From contig JALMGJ010000006.1 in the NCBI GenBank assembly GCA_023362775.1, positions 12,906,501-12,970,500 of the forward strand: a stretch of DNA of 64,000 bases. The letters are read 5' to 3'. The DNA comes from Charina bottae (lineage: Eukaryota > Chordata > Lepidosauria > Squamata > Charinaidae). The notes under the pieces are model-generated. The model was not told the origin of the DNA, did no database searches, and was given only the letters and a program-made list of their open reading frames with translations. Of the stretch, positions 19,971-30,135 are shown piece after piece. Each line of letters begins with the position of its first letter. Positions within the stretch are counted from its first letter, which is position 1. Both the position numbers and the translations under genes were made by a program.

Positions 19971-21654
19971 AGCCATATGCACTTGTTCCTGCTTATAGAT
20001 TCCTCAGAGAATGAGAGAATCGTTCTGCCCTTTCAGTTGCAAAGGCTCATTTTTACAGTGTTTCATGAATTGCTTCTTAGCCTTATGCGGTTCCTTTGTC
20101 AACCCAAACCTTATTACCCGCATCATGTGCAAACACTCCTTGGATGCTGTGAAAAGAGGGAGTGACTGACCCAAAATCACAGAGTCAATTTTATAGTTGA
20201 GGGGTGGATTAAAGTAAGGTCTCCCTGATCCTTTTTGACATCTTAACTGCCACACCATCCTCTGTCCTCTAGGGTGGGATTAAATGAAACTATATTTGCC
20301 TTTGGCCTCATCCATCCAGGCTCTTATTTTCTCAATTAATTGCACAATACACAAGATAATGAGATCAGGAAAAGAAGCACACTCAAACACAGATTTTTAC
20401 CTAAATTAAATTAAATTAAAGTGAATCAGGTGAATGGCTCAATGGAAAACAAGTCCAGAAGGGTGTTCTGAACCTAGCTAGGGATTTCTTAATTGGAATG
20501 CCGTAGTTGGTCAGTTGTTCGGGCCAAAAGAGTGCTTGGACAGCCTCACAGAAGCAGCCAGTTTTCTTACCAAATAAGTAGTAAGGGATGAATTGCTGCT
20601 CCTCTAAAAATAGGTCCCTTCCTATCAATTGCTTGTAATTTAATATTTATGACTCTTTATGTTTTCCTCCGTTTTTTCCTTGAGGTTATTTTTTTGCCTT
20701 GAAATCCTTCAATCACTTGAAGTTGCTTAGTTCTGCTGCTTCAGAAATATTTATCTATAAAAAAAACAACAATAACCAAGCACTACATCTGCCCATAATT
20801 TGACAGATTAAACAATAAAAGCTCAAATAAAAATGAAATAAAAATCCACAGTGATGTGATCAGAGCTGGTCATGCTCATTTTTAGGGGACATCTTTAGGA
20901 TTTCATCCTGCCTGTGCAAATTGGAATAGACAGGTAGCCTTTTAGTAAATAGTTCACTAACACTAAGGGAGGTGATTAGGAAACGTTAGTTTATTCCAAA
21001 GCAAACTCAGATTTGTTTGAAGCTAAAACTAGCCCATTCAGGATTAACTGGCTGGGTTAATTAACTCAGATTTGGATTCCTTGTTGTACACTGAACTTCT
21101 CACTGCTATGACCTAGTTAAACATCACATGAGCAGGGCCAATCAGGGGTTCTGTGCACATGTTGCGTCGGTCTGGCAGTTTTAATCTATGTGACAATCAT
21201 AATGTCAGGTTTACTACAGGTGTGCTAATCCAAGGAAGCATGACCTTATTTATTTAACACTACAGAAAATACTACCCCAATAAATACAGACTCTCAATCC
21301 TGAGAGTGAAATTTAAAATGAGAATGTATCTTATGTAAATGAGCCGCTTAAATTGTATAATCAAATCTATAGCAATCTCTTAAAGGACTGATTTTCCACT
21401 TTTAATCATGGAAACTCTCATAAAGAGGAGAAAGTGTGGCACTGCTGGATCCTTTCCTCTAATTAGAAGACATGATTTTCTGATTCTATTCTCAATCAAC
21501 TGTGGCCTGGAACTTCATCTTACACCGTTTACTCATCTGAATTTATGCATTGGGAGGGACATCTTCATAAAGTTACAGTTTCAGCAAAGACTTCCATTAC
21601 TGTATCTTTATCTGGTGCAGGTGGGCATAGTGACAATAACTCGCTAATTACGGT

Positions 21655-22060
21655 TAGTCCAGAATGCAGTTGACTGTGCCTTAACTACCTCCTAATGTTG
21701 GGAGCATATTACATCTATACTGCAGGCCCTGCACTGGTTACCGGTTCAATTCCATGCAATTTAAAGGGTGGTGTTAACCTGTAAAGCCCTTCGTGGCTTG
21801 GAGAAGACCGTAGGACCGTCTCTTCCAACTGATTTCAGCCCATCCTGTTAGATCATGCAGGGAGGGGCATCTTCTTGTCCCATATTCCCAGGATGTCAGA
21901 GCAGCCAAAGCTAGAAGGTGCTGCTTCCCCACAGTAGGGCAGACACAAGGGAATGGGCTTCCCACTAAGGTCAGAGTGGCCTCCACCCTGGTTGCTTTTG
22001 GGAAGTTATGTAAACAGAACTTTTCTGAAGACCTTGTTAGGAACATCACCTGCACCTCTT
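21655..22060 (+). repeat. degenerate L2-type LINE, ORF2 C-terminal part
   Basis: The plus-strand translation, with several stops and shifts, gives VQNAVDCAL, then HITSILQALHWLPVQF, then TCKALRGLEK. This is the conserved C-terminal block (compare LRELHWLPVCFRVQFKVL in the young L2 above). An old, broken fragment. The short open frame on the opposite strand is its shadow. Confidence 0.65.
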
Positions 22061-23648
22061 CTTGTTGTTGTTCTTGCTTTTCTCTCCTACTTTGATTTTG
22101 TTTTTGCAATTTGGATTGTGTGTTGTTTTAATTCTGTGGTGTTTTTTTTTTTAACCGTGACATTGTAATGGCAGGAGATTATGGCAGGATAAAAACAAAA
22201 GAAGCAAACAAATAATTCCTGTTAAGATTCTCATGGCTAGAGGCGTAACATCCACACAGCAGCTTAAGAACATCAACATTTATTTATAACATGATATAAA
22301 AGAAATGAGATATGAACATTTGCATTTGAACAATAATAAGTGGTTTCTTATACTTACATTAGTTGTGCTCATTGTATAATATATACACAATGAACATAAT
22401 TACATTTGTACACAAACGTAACTGGAAATTGAATATACCTGCTTGTTAATATACACACCCTATTTCAACAGAGGAAGAGCCCAGTCCCTCCAGATCCATT
22501 TCTCTTCATAAAAAAAAGCAAAAAAAGTAAACACTAGCATCCATGAATACGCTGATAGCAGAATGGCAGTAACCGACGTGGCAATCTGACTGTGATGTAC
22601 GTACAGAACAGAAAAAAGACACATCTTAACTTTGCAATAATTTAAAAAAAAATGGCACATCTTAAATAGTGTGTGGTATGTTTATTAATCAAAAAGTGAA
22701 AATGGGACATGATCAGCTTTGGAAAGAAACCACGTTTAAGTGTTGACAGTCAAAGAACTCAATAAGGAAGGCCCCAAAGGAAGCAAATTCAACTGAATAA
22801 TTCCAAATTCAAAACCTTTCAGGAGGGGAAGATTCTGATTGTAGGCCGCACGTAGGAGGAGGGGAACTCTCAGTTGTGTGGATGGAATGAATACAGAGCA
22901 GCAACAGCAGCAGGCTGGTGACAGCGGAAAGAGCTCCAAGTTCGTTGAGGGTACGGTGGGGATATTTAAAGCTCTCTTGGAAGAAATGTTTTCCACAACG
23001 TGATAAAATGATGCTCTATGGACAAAAGCATCGGAACTATGAATTTCATAGATTTCATAAAAGTGACTGTACAGCATCTTTGTCTTTCCACAGGTACGTT
23101 TTGTAGGTCAGCCATGTATGGTTTCAGCAGAAGCCAGGAGGGCTGAAAAAGAAAGAAGTCTCTGTTGACATCCAAGAATGCCAGGGGAAGAGGAAGATTC
23201 TTTTTTGAAACTGGACAGGTAAAAATGAAACATTTCTAAAATCTCTGATTCTCCAGACAGATCAGGGAAAGCAGAGGGATTTTCCATACTTAGTCAAGGC
23301 AAAAACAGGATGAGAGAAGAGGCATCTCTTTTGACAAATGTTTTAAACTAACATTGAAACTGATGACAAATACCCCTGAATATTACCAAGTTATGAGGAC
23401 AACTTACATATCATTTAAAGAGAACTGAAATCACTTGGAAGGAAAGTATTTCCCAGAAGGCCTAGGATGGAAGGAACCACTACAGCAGCCTTTCTGGGCA
23501 TGAGCATCCTCCAGATATGAGGACCAATTCCCAGAATGGTCAACAACAGCCCTGAAGTTCACCCACCAGGAGGGGCCCAGGTTGGAGATGACTTAATTGC
23601 CCTCTTCCATGAAGTGGGGTTGTTGATTTTTTAAAAAACCCTTTAGAC

Positions 23649-23952
23649 CAGACTTTCTCAACCTTTTGACCCTGGAGGAACCCTTGAAATATTTTTCAGG
23701 CCTCGGGGAACCCCTGAATCCACATTCAGACTCAAATATGGACCAGAAGTTACAAAATTATTATATTTGTTTCATGGGTAGGCCTGTAGATATGCATTAA
23801 CAGTGTTCTTAAACTAAAAATAAAGAATGAAACTTACCCCTTGAATGTGAAGTCGCCCAAATTAGAAATAATTTTTTAAATAAACCGTGATCTACCAGGG
23901 AACCCCTAGTGACCACACACAGAACCCTGGGGTGCCACGGATCCCTGCTTTA
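23649..23952. mobile_element. hAT MITE (CAGACTTTCTCAACC termini), copy 2
   Basis: The same family and orientation as 19666-19970. It starts CAGACTTTCTCAACCTTTTG and shares CTGGAGGAACCCTTGAAATA, a TTACAAAATTATTATATT segment and GAACCCTGGGGTGCCACGGA. The two copies differ at many positions. No coding content. Confidence 0.75.
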
Positions 23953-24460
23953 GGCTCAGGGATGCAGCATTGAATCTTATAATGCAGAACAGGTTCTCAG
24001 CTGCTTTGTACCAGACATCTCAGAAGTGCTTCTTATTGAGACGCCAAACTTTTGCCTCCTACTACTGTGACTTAAGGGCTTACCTGACTGAATGCTCTTT
24101 TATCTATGACCAATGACTTCAAGACAACAAAATTAAAAAAAACCCAACAATAAGACAAAAATGTGCCAAAGATGTAAGGTAAGTGGTAGAGTCCTTTCAC
24201 CGCAGACAGATAGTTCCTGATTAAGTCCCTGACATCTCCAATTAAAGGAGCAGGTAGCAGGTAATAGCAAAGGACCTTGGAGAGCTTCCTGTGGTATACA
24301 GATCTGGGAAACTATTTACCTGAATAAAATATGAAACCATTTTAGATAATTTTAGATTTTTTAGCCACGCCTATAAAGCTTTAGTTAAAATGCCATGCAC
24401 CCATCTGACTCCCTCAGGCAGTGCTAGAAGCCTCTGAAAGAGACCTTGCTTCCTACCACT

Positions 24461-24466
24461 TTTATT
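24461..24466 (-). terminator. candidate polyadenylation signal of PLEKHA5
   Basis: AATAAA on the minus strand, about 60 bases beyond the stop at 24527-24529. It is the nearest canonical signal; others are at 22681-22686 and 22279-22284. Use of this one is unproven. Confidence 0.3.
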
Positions 24467-24526
24467 TTCAAAGTTGACCAGAAGGGCAGCTGAAGTACTT
24501 GCAGGCTTGTAACATGTTTTGATAGT

Positions 24527-24695
24527 CTATGGATAGGAAACCAGACCTGCTGCTGTGGAGTTTCCCTTTGAAGTCTGTGCTGGCATCTCGAATGCAGAAA
24601 CCGTATCCTCCTGTTGCTCTTGAAGTCTGATTTTTTCACTCTCTTCTGAGCTGCTTTCAAGCTTGTGGTTTACTACTGGGGCCTCGTTGTTCGGG
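24527..24695 (-). CDS. PLEKHA5: PLEKHA5 terminal coding exon with stop codon
   Basis: The acceptor is a strong pyrimidine tract, CCCCCCACCCGCAG, and the exon starts at 24695. Its first base completes an AG|C serine codon from the previous exon. It encodes SPNNEAPVVNHKLESSSEES, then KIRLQEQQEDTVSAFEMPAQ, then TSKGNSTAAGLVSYP and TAG at 24527-24529. It parallels the human tail as I recall it (TANHKPEEHPEEN, EQEETVISYESTPEVSRGNQTMA). The protein stops about 25 residues earlier than human, so the C-terminal SPSPESSASPVPSTQ-type tail is absent or encoded differently. The segment is low-complexity, acidic and probably disordered. Confidence 0.8.
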
Positions 24696-26446
24696 CTGCG
24701 GGTGGGGGGAGATTTAAGTTTAGAATTTCCTCTAACATGTAATTAGGTTAACTGATACTATATACCATTTCAATAAAGTCTGTAACACAAAATGGTGACT
24801 GTGAAGTACACCGGCTTATGCTTTACAGGAGTGAGGGGTGGGGTGGGGAGGGAACCAAACAGGAAATCAGCCCTTGCTTTGAACTGTGCCTTTTTACATG
24901 AGAAAGATTTCAGGAGTTCAAGGAAATTGGCTTTGCAATTCTCCCACTTCTCTATCCTGAGTATAATCCAAGCAGAAGGAAAGGGGAAACCATTCATATC
25001 CAGGGAACACGATCTCAGAACACCAAGCACCATGGCTATGCCTGAGTACTGCTTGGACGGGATCCCACCAGGAAATACCAGAGTTGCAAGTCAGACTGAG
25101 AAGTTAAAAAACTTCCCCAAAGAAGGCAGTGCTAAACAAGGCCATCCTGATGCCAAGAAAACCATGAACTTGGGCAAGACGTTCCACCTCTGTAGGCCCC
25201 CAAATTGGCTTATGACCACAATATAGCAAAACTCAAAACAAATAGACAAATGGAACAGTAATCTAAATCAGTACTTAAATCACAAGTGCCCCCCTGCAAA
25301 AGAGTAAGCAGCCACAAAGAAAAAGGAACTTTCCAAAATGGTAAGAAACAAGCATGGACTCCTTTCAGAACATGTTTTGTAACTTTAATATTATTGATGA
25401 CAGGGATTTGTGGACAGATTAACCTTATTTTTACAGGGGGGAGTTTAATTTAAATACAGGGCAGATGGTGAGGACAGGTTCATACAGGAGCAGATTGTCT
25501 CCAAGACGTTCTCTAGTCAGCTTCTGTCTTACACTCAGCAACACAAGGTCGGTTCAGTCTGGAAAAGTTTGGGAAAGCAACTGTAAAATCCCCATGGATT
25601 TAGGCTTCTGCTTGCTTCGCATCTTAGCCTCTTGGACTATAGCCCTGGACTTGAAAAAACACTCCTGTCGATCATGGAGTGTATGCCAAGAGAAACTGCA
25701 ACTGGAAAAAAACTGTCTGCCCCTCTTGCAGATACTTTGATAGCATTATTACACCACACATTGCAAAAACCATTTAAAAACATTTAAGATTAGAAAATCT
25801 ACACACACACCCCTGCATTGGGTATGTGGTCCAGAATAGAATCAACAGGTCCCCAATTTAGCTGAAGCCTTTCTATTTCTTGTGTTCAGTTGAAAAAAAA
25901 ACCTTTTTTAAAAAAATACGGGAAGACAAACTGGAAAATACTAAAATGAGAGAAAGGTATGTATGTACTGTATGTATATATGTAATCAATTTATATAGCT
26001 GCCCATCTCACAGATGTGACTCTGGGCAGTAACAACACATTAAAAATATAAAAAACTCAATTATCAACAGAACACAAAGAAAGTACAATGGTCACTGAGA
26101 ATAAACTCAAAAAACATCCAGCAAAACAACAACACCTCATAGGCCATCTGATCTCTTGAAAATGTATCACTTATGCAATACATTTTGGGTCTGCTTGGGA
26201 TCTCTTTTCAAGACCCATCAGCAACTATTCAAAATAGGAAAGGAAAAGACAACTTCTGTTCTGACATCTGAGGGCAGATGCTACTGAGGTTTTTACCCAG
26301 AGATGGCTACCAAATCAGAATGAATATTTTTTCAGAGGCGGAAGGTAGAGGAAAGGAACCGTCACCTTCTGAATATGCAAAGGCTGAAGCCATTTCAGAT
26401 TATTTGCAGGATTTGCTACAAATAGCTAGTATCCGCTTTGCTTTAC
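24696..26446 (-). other. PLEKHA5: PLEKHA5 intron
   Basis: The intron between the last two coding exons. It contains an L2-like 3' end at about 25985-26060. Otherwise I see no recognisable repeat or exon. Open frames such as 24792-25226 (plus) show no family resemblance. Confidence 0.55.
25985..26060 (-). repeat. L2 LINE 3'-end fragment
   Basis: TATATAGCTGCCCATCTCAC followed by GACTCTGGGCAGTAACAAC and an A-rich run is the typical 3' terminus of squamate L2 (compare the young copy at 9479-9600). Degenerate and non-coding. Confidence 0.55.
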
Positions 26447-26556
26447 CTGCCATCGCTATCTGGTGTCTGCTCTTCTGGCTTCTCAGGTGCTTGTTCATGA
26501 TTTCTCTCCTTTGGCTCTAATGCATCTGAGAATGGCTGTTCTTCATTTTTTGGTAA
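26447..26556 (-). CDS. PLEKHA5: PLEKHA5 coding exon (LPKNEEQ exon)
   Basis: A 110-bp exon entered in phase 0 after TCCTAG and left in phase 2 at GATGGCAG|gtaaag. It encodes LPKNEEQPFSDALEPKERNH, then EQAPEKPEEQTPDSDG plus AG of the next serine. The LEPKERN and PEKPEEQTP stretch resembles the human MDKERNKDKMPEDVTFSPQDETQT region. It is acidic, proline-rich and probably disordered. Phase continuity with both neighbours supports the call. Conservation of this part of the protein is low. Confidence 0.72.
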
Positions 26557-26698
26557 CTAGGACAGAGAAATCAACATTAAACAGCAAATGGTAATGGTAC
26601 CAATGTGGGATAAATAGGAAAGCTTTGTGTTTAAAACCATAGAGATTTTACCATAACCATTCACCAGCCCTTAGATTAATAGTTTTTATGAAAGCCAT

Positions 26699-27062
26699 TT
26701 TGTTGTTTATTCGTTCAGTCGCTTCTGACTCTTTGTGACTTCATGGACCAGCCCATGCCAGAGCTTCCTGTCGGCTGTCGCCACCCTGAGCTACCCCACG
26801 GTCAAGTCCGTCACCTCCAGAATATCATCCATCCATCTTGCCTTTGGTCGGCCCCTCTTCCTTTTGCCTTCCACTTTCCCTAGCATCAGCATCTTCTCCA
26901 GAGTATCCTGTCTTCTCATTATGTGGCCAAAGTACTTCAGTTTAGCCTTTAATATCATTCCCTCAAGTGAGCATTCTGGCTTTATTTCCTGGAGTATGGA
27001 CTGGTTTGATCTTCTTGCAGTCCAAGGCACTCTCAGAATTTTCCTCCAACACCACAGTTCAT
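26699..27062 (-). mobile_element. older RTE (BovB-like) LINE 3' fragment
   Basis: On the minus strand an 80-residue frame (27030-26791) reads PWTARRSNQSILQEIKPECS, then KAKLKYFGHIMRRQDTLEKM, then GRPKARWMDDI, the RTE C-terminal domain. It ends near 26699 with GACTGAACGAATAAACAACA. It is clearly diverged from the BovB copy at 7466, so it is an older subfamily. A TA-flanked MITE abuts its 5' end at 27065. Confidence 0.82.
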
Positions 27063-27064
27063 TA

Positions 27065-27442
27065 CAGGTAATCCTCGCTTAACGACCACAATTGGGACCA
27101 GAATTTCAGTTGCTAAGCGAAGTGGTCATTAAGCAAATCCAACCTGATTTTATGACCTTTTTGCAGTGGTCGTTAAGTGAACCACATGGTTGTTAAGTGA
27201 ATCACACGGCTCCCCATTGATTTTGCTTGCCAGAAGCCGGCTAGGAAGGTCAAAAATGGCGATCACGTGACTGTGGGAAGCTGTTATGGTCATAAATGCA
27301 AACTGGTTGCCAAGTGCCCAAATCGCAATCACATGACTGCAGGGATGCTGTGATGGCTGTAAGTGTGAGGACCAGGCACAAGTAGTTTTTTCCGGCACCC
27401 TAACTGCCACTAAACGAATGGCTGTTAAGCAAGGACTACCTG
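27065..27442. mobile_element. mariner-type MITE (CAGGTARTCCTCGCTTA termini)
   Basis: A 378-bp element with imperfect inverted ends CAGGTAATCCTCGCTTAACG and AAGCAAGGACTACCTG, flanked by TA on both sides (27063-27064 and 27443-27444). The interior repeats short GTTAAGYGAA motifs. Related pieces are at 62075-62399 and 32845-32870. The TA target suggests the Tc1/mariner superfamily. No transposase. Confidence 0.72.
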
Positions 27443-27818
27443 TAATTAGTCCAGTAAATTTTGGAGAATGCAAAGTAAGAAAAGAAAAAAAAAAAGATAT
27501 GAAATCTGAATGTTGCACAAAAATGTATGTGTAATTGGGTTGTTCTATTTTTTAAAGGATATTTAAAAATGATATCACTGGTATTTGAGGGCATCCTTGT
27601 TTGTTTATTTATTTATTTGCTATATGACTTTGTTTTCCTAACAGCCATCCAATTTTGAACAAGCAGAAATTTGCACAGTATTTCCAACACCATTAAAATA
27701 AAAAGAACACAATAACAATAGAAATTTATTAAAAAGTACTGAAATTATAGCCAAGAGTCTTAGCCAGTTATACCTCTCTATTTCTCATGTATAAGCACCA
27801 TGTAGAAGAAAACAGTAC

Positions 27819-27977
27819 CTGTGTAATAAAAGCAGGATTATAGTCATTGGCACAATCATTTTCTTTCAGCCAAGGTGTATCTTCTACATCATTTGGATGG
27901 CTTTGGCTTGCATCACTCATTCTAACGCCATGCTCTACTTCCTTGGTATTACATACAAAATCTTCCTTCCTTGGGCT
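27819..27977 (-). CDS. PLEKHA5: PLEKHA5 coding exon (SPRKEDF exon)
   Basis: A 159-bp exon, phase 0 on both sides, so it could be skipped without frame loss. The acceptor is TTTTCTGCAG and the donor is ACACAG|gtactg. It encodes 53 residues: SPRKEDFVCNTKEVEHGVRM, then SDASQSHPNDVEDTPWLKEN, then DCANDYNPAFITQ. I do not recall this block in the common human isoform, which has TRRRDDKELDTAI at this point. It may be an alternative exon. The open frame, good splice sites and position between two supported exons are the evidence. An inverted copy of its upstream intron sequence lies at 29773-29840. Confidence 0.68.
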
Positions 27978-27989
27978 CTGCAGAAAAGT

Positions 27990-28056
27990 TTGTGTTTTTT
28001 TGTGAATGAATGAGACAAATGACACTGCCATTATAAAGACAAATGATAGTTAAAGA
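27990..28056 (-). repeat. inverted-duplicate partner within PLEKHA5 intron
   Basis: On the minus strand CTTTAACTATCAT, then ATAATGGCAGTGTCATTTGT, then CATTCACAAAAAAACACAAA. The same about 70 bp occurs on the plus strand at 29773-29840 with only a few differences. The shared part stops about 13 bases upstream of the SPRKEDF exon. Confidence 0.8.
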
Positions 28057-28579
28057 AAAAAAATGACCAAGGAAACATGCATGTTCTGCGAGACTCCTTC
28101 AGTGCATATGGATGATCATTAAAAATATAAACTCACAGCACGGGAGTGTATAACAGTGGCTTTGCCTGTGTGTGAAACAAATACAACTTTTCTCAATACT
28201 TGAAAAAAGTCATTTTGACTACTAGGAGCCCTGGTAAAATAATGTTTAGATGCCCCTTAATTTTCACTCTGACAACAGCATTATAAAATATTCTCATGGC
28301 CCTTCGGAAATCAAAGTAGAAAGCTTTAAATCAGGGGATGAGGAAGATTGCTCCAAATCAACCTTCTCTAAGATGATGGCTTGCAAATGTTTTGAACCTT
28401 CAAGTCTCATAATCCTCCCTGACTGGGATTTATGAAAGTTGAAATGTCACTCATGTTATACTTTCTGCTTCTACTCCGCACCAGGATTTTCCTTGTCACT
28501 ATTGGAAATAAAGCTCCACTAACCTGAAGTCAAATAAACAACATTTTCAGTAGAAAAGAATATCTGTAGCTCAGGGTTG

Positions 28580-28742
28580 AACTGTGGAGTTCTTGGTGCT
28601 CTCTGAGCTTGGTTGTTGGCTTGTAGACATTTCATCACCCAACTAGGTAACATCATCAATGTGCTGATAATGTTACTAGTTGGGTAATGAAACGTCTGCA
28701 AGCCAACAACCAAGCTCAGAGAGCACCAAGAACTCCACAAAC
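28580..28742. repeat. palindromic Penelope-like remnant (two inverted PLE ends)
   Basis: Two arms of about 70 bp in opposite orientation, GGAGTTCTTGGTGCTCTCTG and its complement CAGAGAGCACCAAGAACTCC, face each other across about 12 bases. Each arm carries a PLE-type terminal motif: GATGTTACCTAGTTGGGT with GAAA. The DNA can form a long hairpin. Hammerhead-like cores lie at 28664-28692 (plus) and 28630-28659 (minus). Both have a substitution in the CUGANGA box. Confidence 0.65.
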
Positions 28743-29084
28743 CACCTTTTCTTTGACTGTAAGAAATAAAGGCAAAGTCTCCTCTGACCTGAACTTCTTG
28801 GTGGCTTCATGGACATGTCCATGTTGTCTTCCCAACAATACAGAATTGGATTGCGGCTGCCCTTTTCCATTCTAGCTGAGATTTGCTGGTGGCCCTACCC
28901 AAGCACTAATAAGGCCAAAAACTGCTTAGCTGCTTGAAATCGGCCAAGATCAGCCCAAATTCTATATCCAGGGCAGCACTTGGGAAGAACTTACTGTAAG
29001 TCCTTGAAATGATAATCTCAACAGAACATTGTTTTTGTCTGTGAAAGAGTGTTCCATTGAAAGAAACAGAACATGTAGGCATAC

Positions 29085-29294
29085 CTGCAATAATTTAAAA
29101 GGATTTTCTCTGACAAGGGATGGGCTTTGTGAAGGGGACAGATCTGAAATGCCAATAATATTCAGTCCTTTCTTTTTCTCACGTAAACAGGCCTGTTGGT
29201 GCCTTTTTATTCTTTCCATCTGCTCCTCCACTGTCATTCGTGGGCGAGTACTTTCTGCCAAGCATAACTGCTCCACTGCGCTTCTCGGCCTTTC
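29085..29294 (-). CDS. PLEKHA5: PLEKHA5 coding exon (ERPRSAVEQ exon)
   Basis: A 210-bp exon, phase 0 on both sides. The acceptor is TTCCTTCAAG and the donor is TTGCAG|gtatgc. It encodes 70 residues: ERPRSAVEQLCLAESTRPRM, then TVEEQMERIKRHQQACLREK, then KKGLNIIGISDLSPSQSPSL and VRENPFKLLQ. This is almost the human sequence (RMTVEEQMERIRRHQQACLREKKKGLNVIG) and is one of the best landmarks for the gene. The Glu/Arg/Gln-rich middle is helical and coiled-coil-like. The end (NPFKLLQ against NPFRTTQ) is less conserved. Confidence 0.97.
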
Positions 29295-29614
29295 CTTGAA
29301 GGAAAGAAAAGAGAGGATAATAAAAGTATTTCCCAAAGGACAATGTTTTGCCACAGATACCATGCCCTTCAGCAGCAAGTCTATTCCAAATGCTACATAA
29401 GCATTGAATCATCAAGATTTTCAGGTTCTTAATATACTGCACAGTGAGAAATCCCATAAACATGTTTGTGTCAATTCACGCACATCATCTAGAACAGTGT
29501 TTCTCAACCTTGGCTACTTTAAGATGTGTGGACTTCAACTCCCAGAATTCCCCAGCCAGCATGGGAAAATATGTGGAATAAAGGTTTGAAATTCACTTTG
29601 AATTACAACTTAAA

Positions 29615-29712
29615 AGAGTCCCCTATGTGGGGAAATGGGCGGGGACAAACTGAATGAATGAATGAATGAATGAATGAATGAATGAATGAATAAATAAATA
29701 AATAAATAAATT
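29615..29712 (+). repeat. L2 LINE 3' end with (GAAT)n/(AAAT)n tail
   Basis: AGTCCCCTATGTGGGGAAAT then GGGCGGGGACAAACTGAATG leads into about eleven GAAT units and several AAAT units. It is the 3' terminus of an L2 (compare AGATGGGCGGTGATAAATTT at 62540). The tail has expanded into a microsatellite. Confidence 0.7.
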
Positions 29713-29772
29713 TTTATAAGATGATGTATCGTTGGTATTTAACCCCTGATAAGCTGTCAAAAATGTAATTTT

Positions 29773-29840
29773 TTTCTTTAACTATCATGTCTCTATAATG
29801 GCAGTGTCATTTGTCTTGTTCATTCACAAAAAAACACAAA
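29773..29840 (+). repeat. inverted copy of PLEKHA5 intron segment 27990-28056
   Basis: CTTTAACTATCAT, ATAATGGCAGTGTCATTTGT and CATTCACAAAAAAACACAAA match the minus strand of 27990-28056 nearly base for base. The copy interrupts the L1 frame between KLSKM and NGVTN, so the L1 received it. Its borders carry no transposon termini. Confidence 0.8.
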
Positions 29841-29876
29841 AATGGTGTAACTAATGTTTGTTGGAAATGTTTACAG

Positions 29877-30135
29877 CAGCAGTCCCCAACCTTTCTGGCA
29901 CCAAGGACCAGTCGTGGAATAATTTTTTCCCACAGACGGGGTGGTGGTTTGCAGGCAGGAGCCAATCGGCTGCACCGGGGGGGGGGGGGGGCGGGGTTTG
30001 CAGGCGGGAGCCAATTGCGCACACCAGGGCTTGCAGGGGGGAGCCAATCGTGCACACCGGGGGTGGGGTAATCGTGTGTACCGGGGGCGGGGTTTGCAGG
30101 AGGGAGCCCCGTGGCCCACAGGTTGGGGACCCCTG
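29877..30135. mobile_element. hAT MITE (CAGCAGTCCCCAACC termini) inside L1
   Basis: A 259-bp, G-rich element with ends CAGCAGTCCCCAACC and GGTTGGGGACCCCTG. It is flanked by a perfect 8-bp duplication of L1 sequence, GTTTACAG (29869-29876 and 30136-30143). Internal GGGTTTGCAGGNGGGAGCC units repeat four times. Removing it restores the L1 frame. Confidence 0.92.

Larger units (their letters stand above)
6833..24526. other. PLEKHA5-AEBP2 intergenic region, repeat-dominated
   Basis: Between the AEBP2 CpG island and the PLEKHA5 stop codon I find no host coding exon. Listed separately are a BovB/L2/PLE nest, hAT elements, a SINE, a Tc1-like transposon and LINE fragments. Stretches at about 13.9-14.75, 15.1-15.88, 17.5-19.2, 20.0-21.6 and 22.1-23.6 kb hold nothing I can name. 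The part nearest 24.5 kb may be PLEKHA5 3' UTR. Confidence 0.6.
22255..24526 (-). other. PLEKHA5: possible PLEKHA5 3' untranslated region
   Basis: Sequence downstream of the PLEKHA5 stop. On the minus strand AATAAA hexamers occur at 24461-24466 (about 60 bases after the stop), 22681-22686 and 22279-22284. Any of these could end the transcript. The stretch contains one hAT MITE (23649-23952). Which site is used cannot be decided from sequence. Confidence 0.35.
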
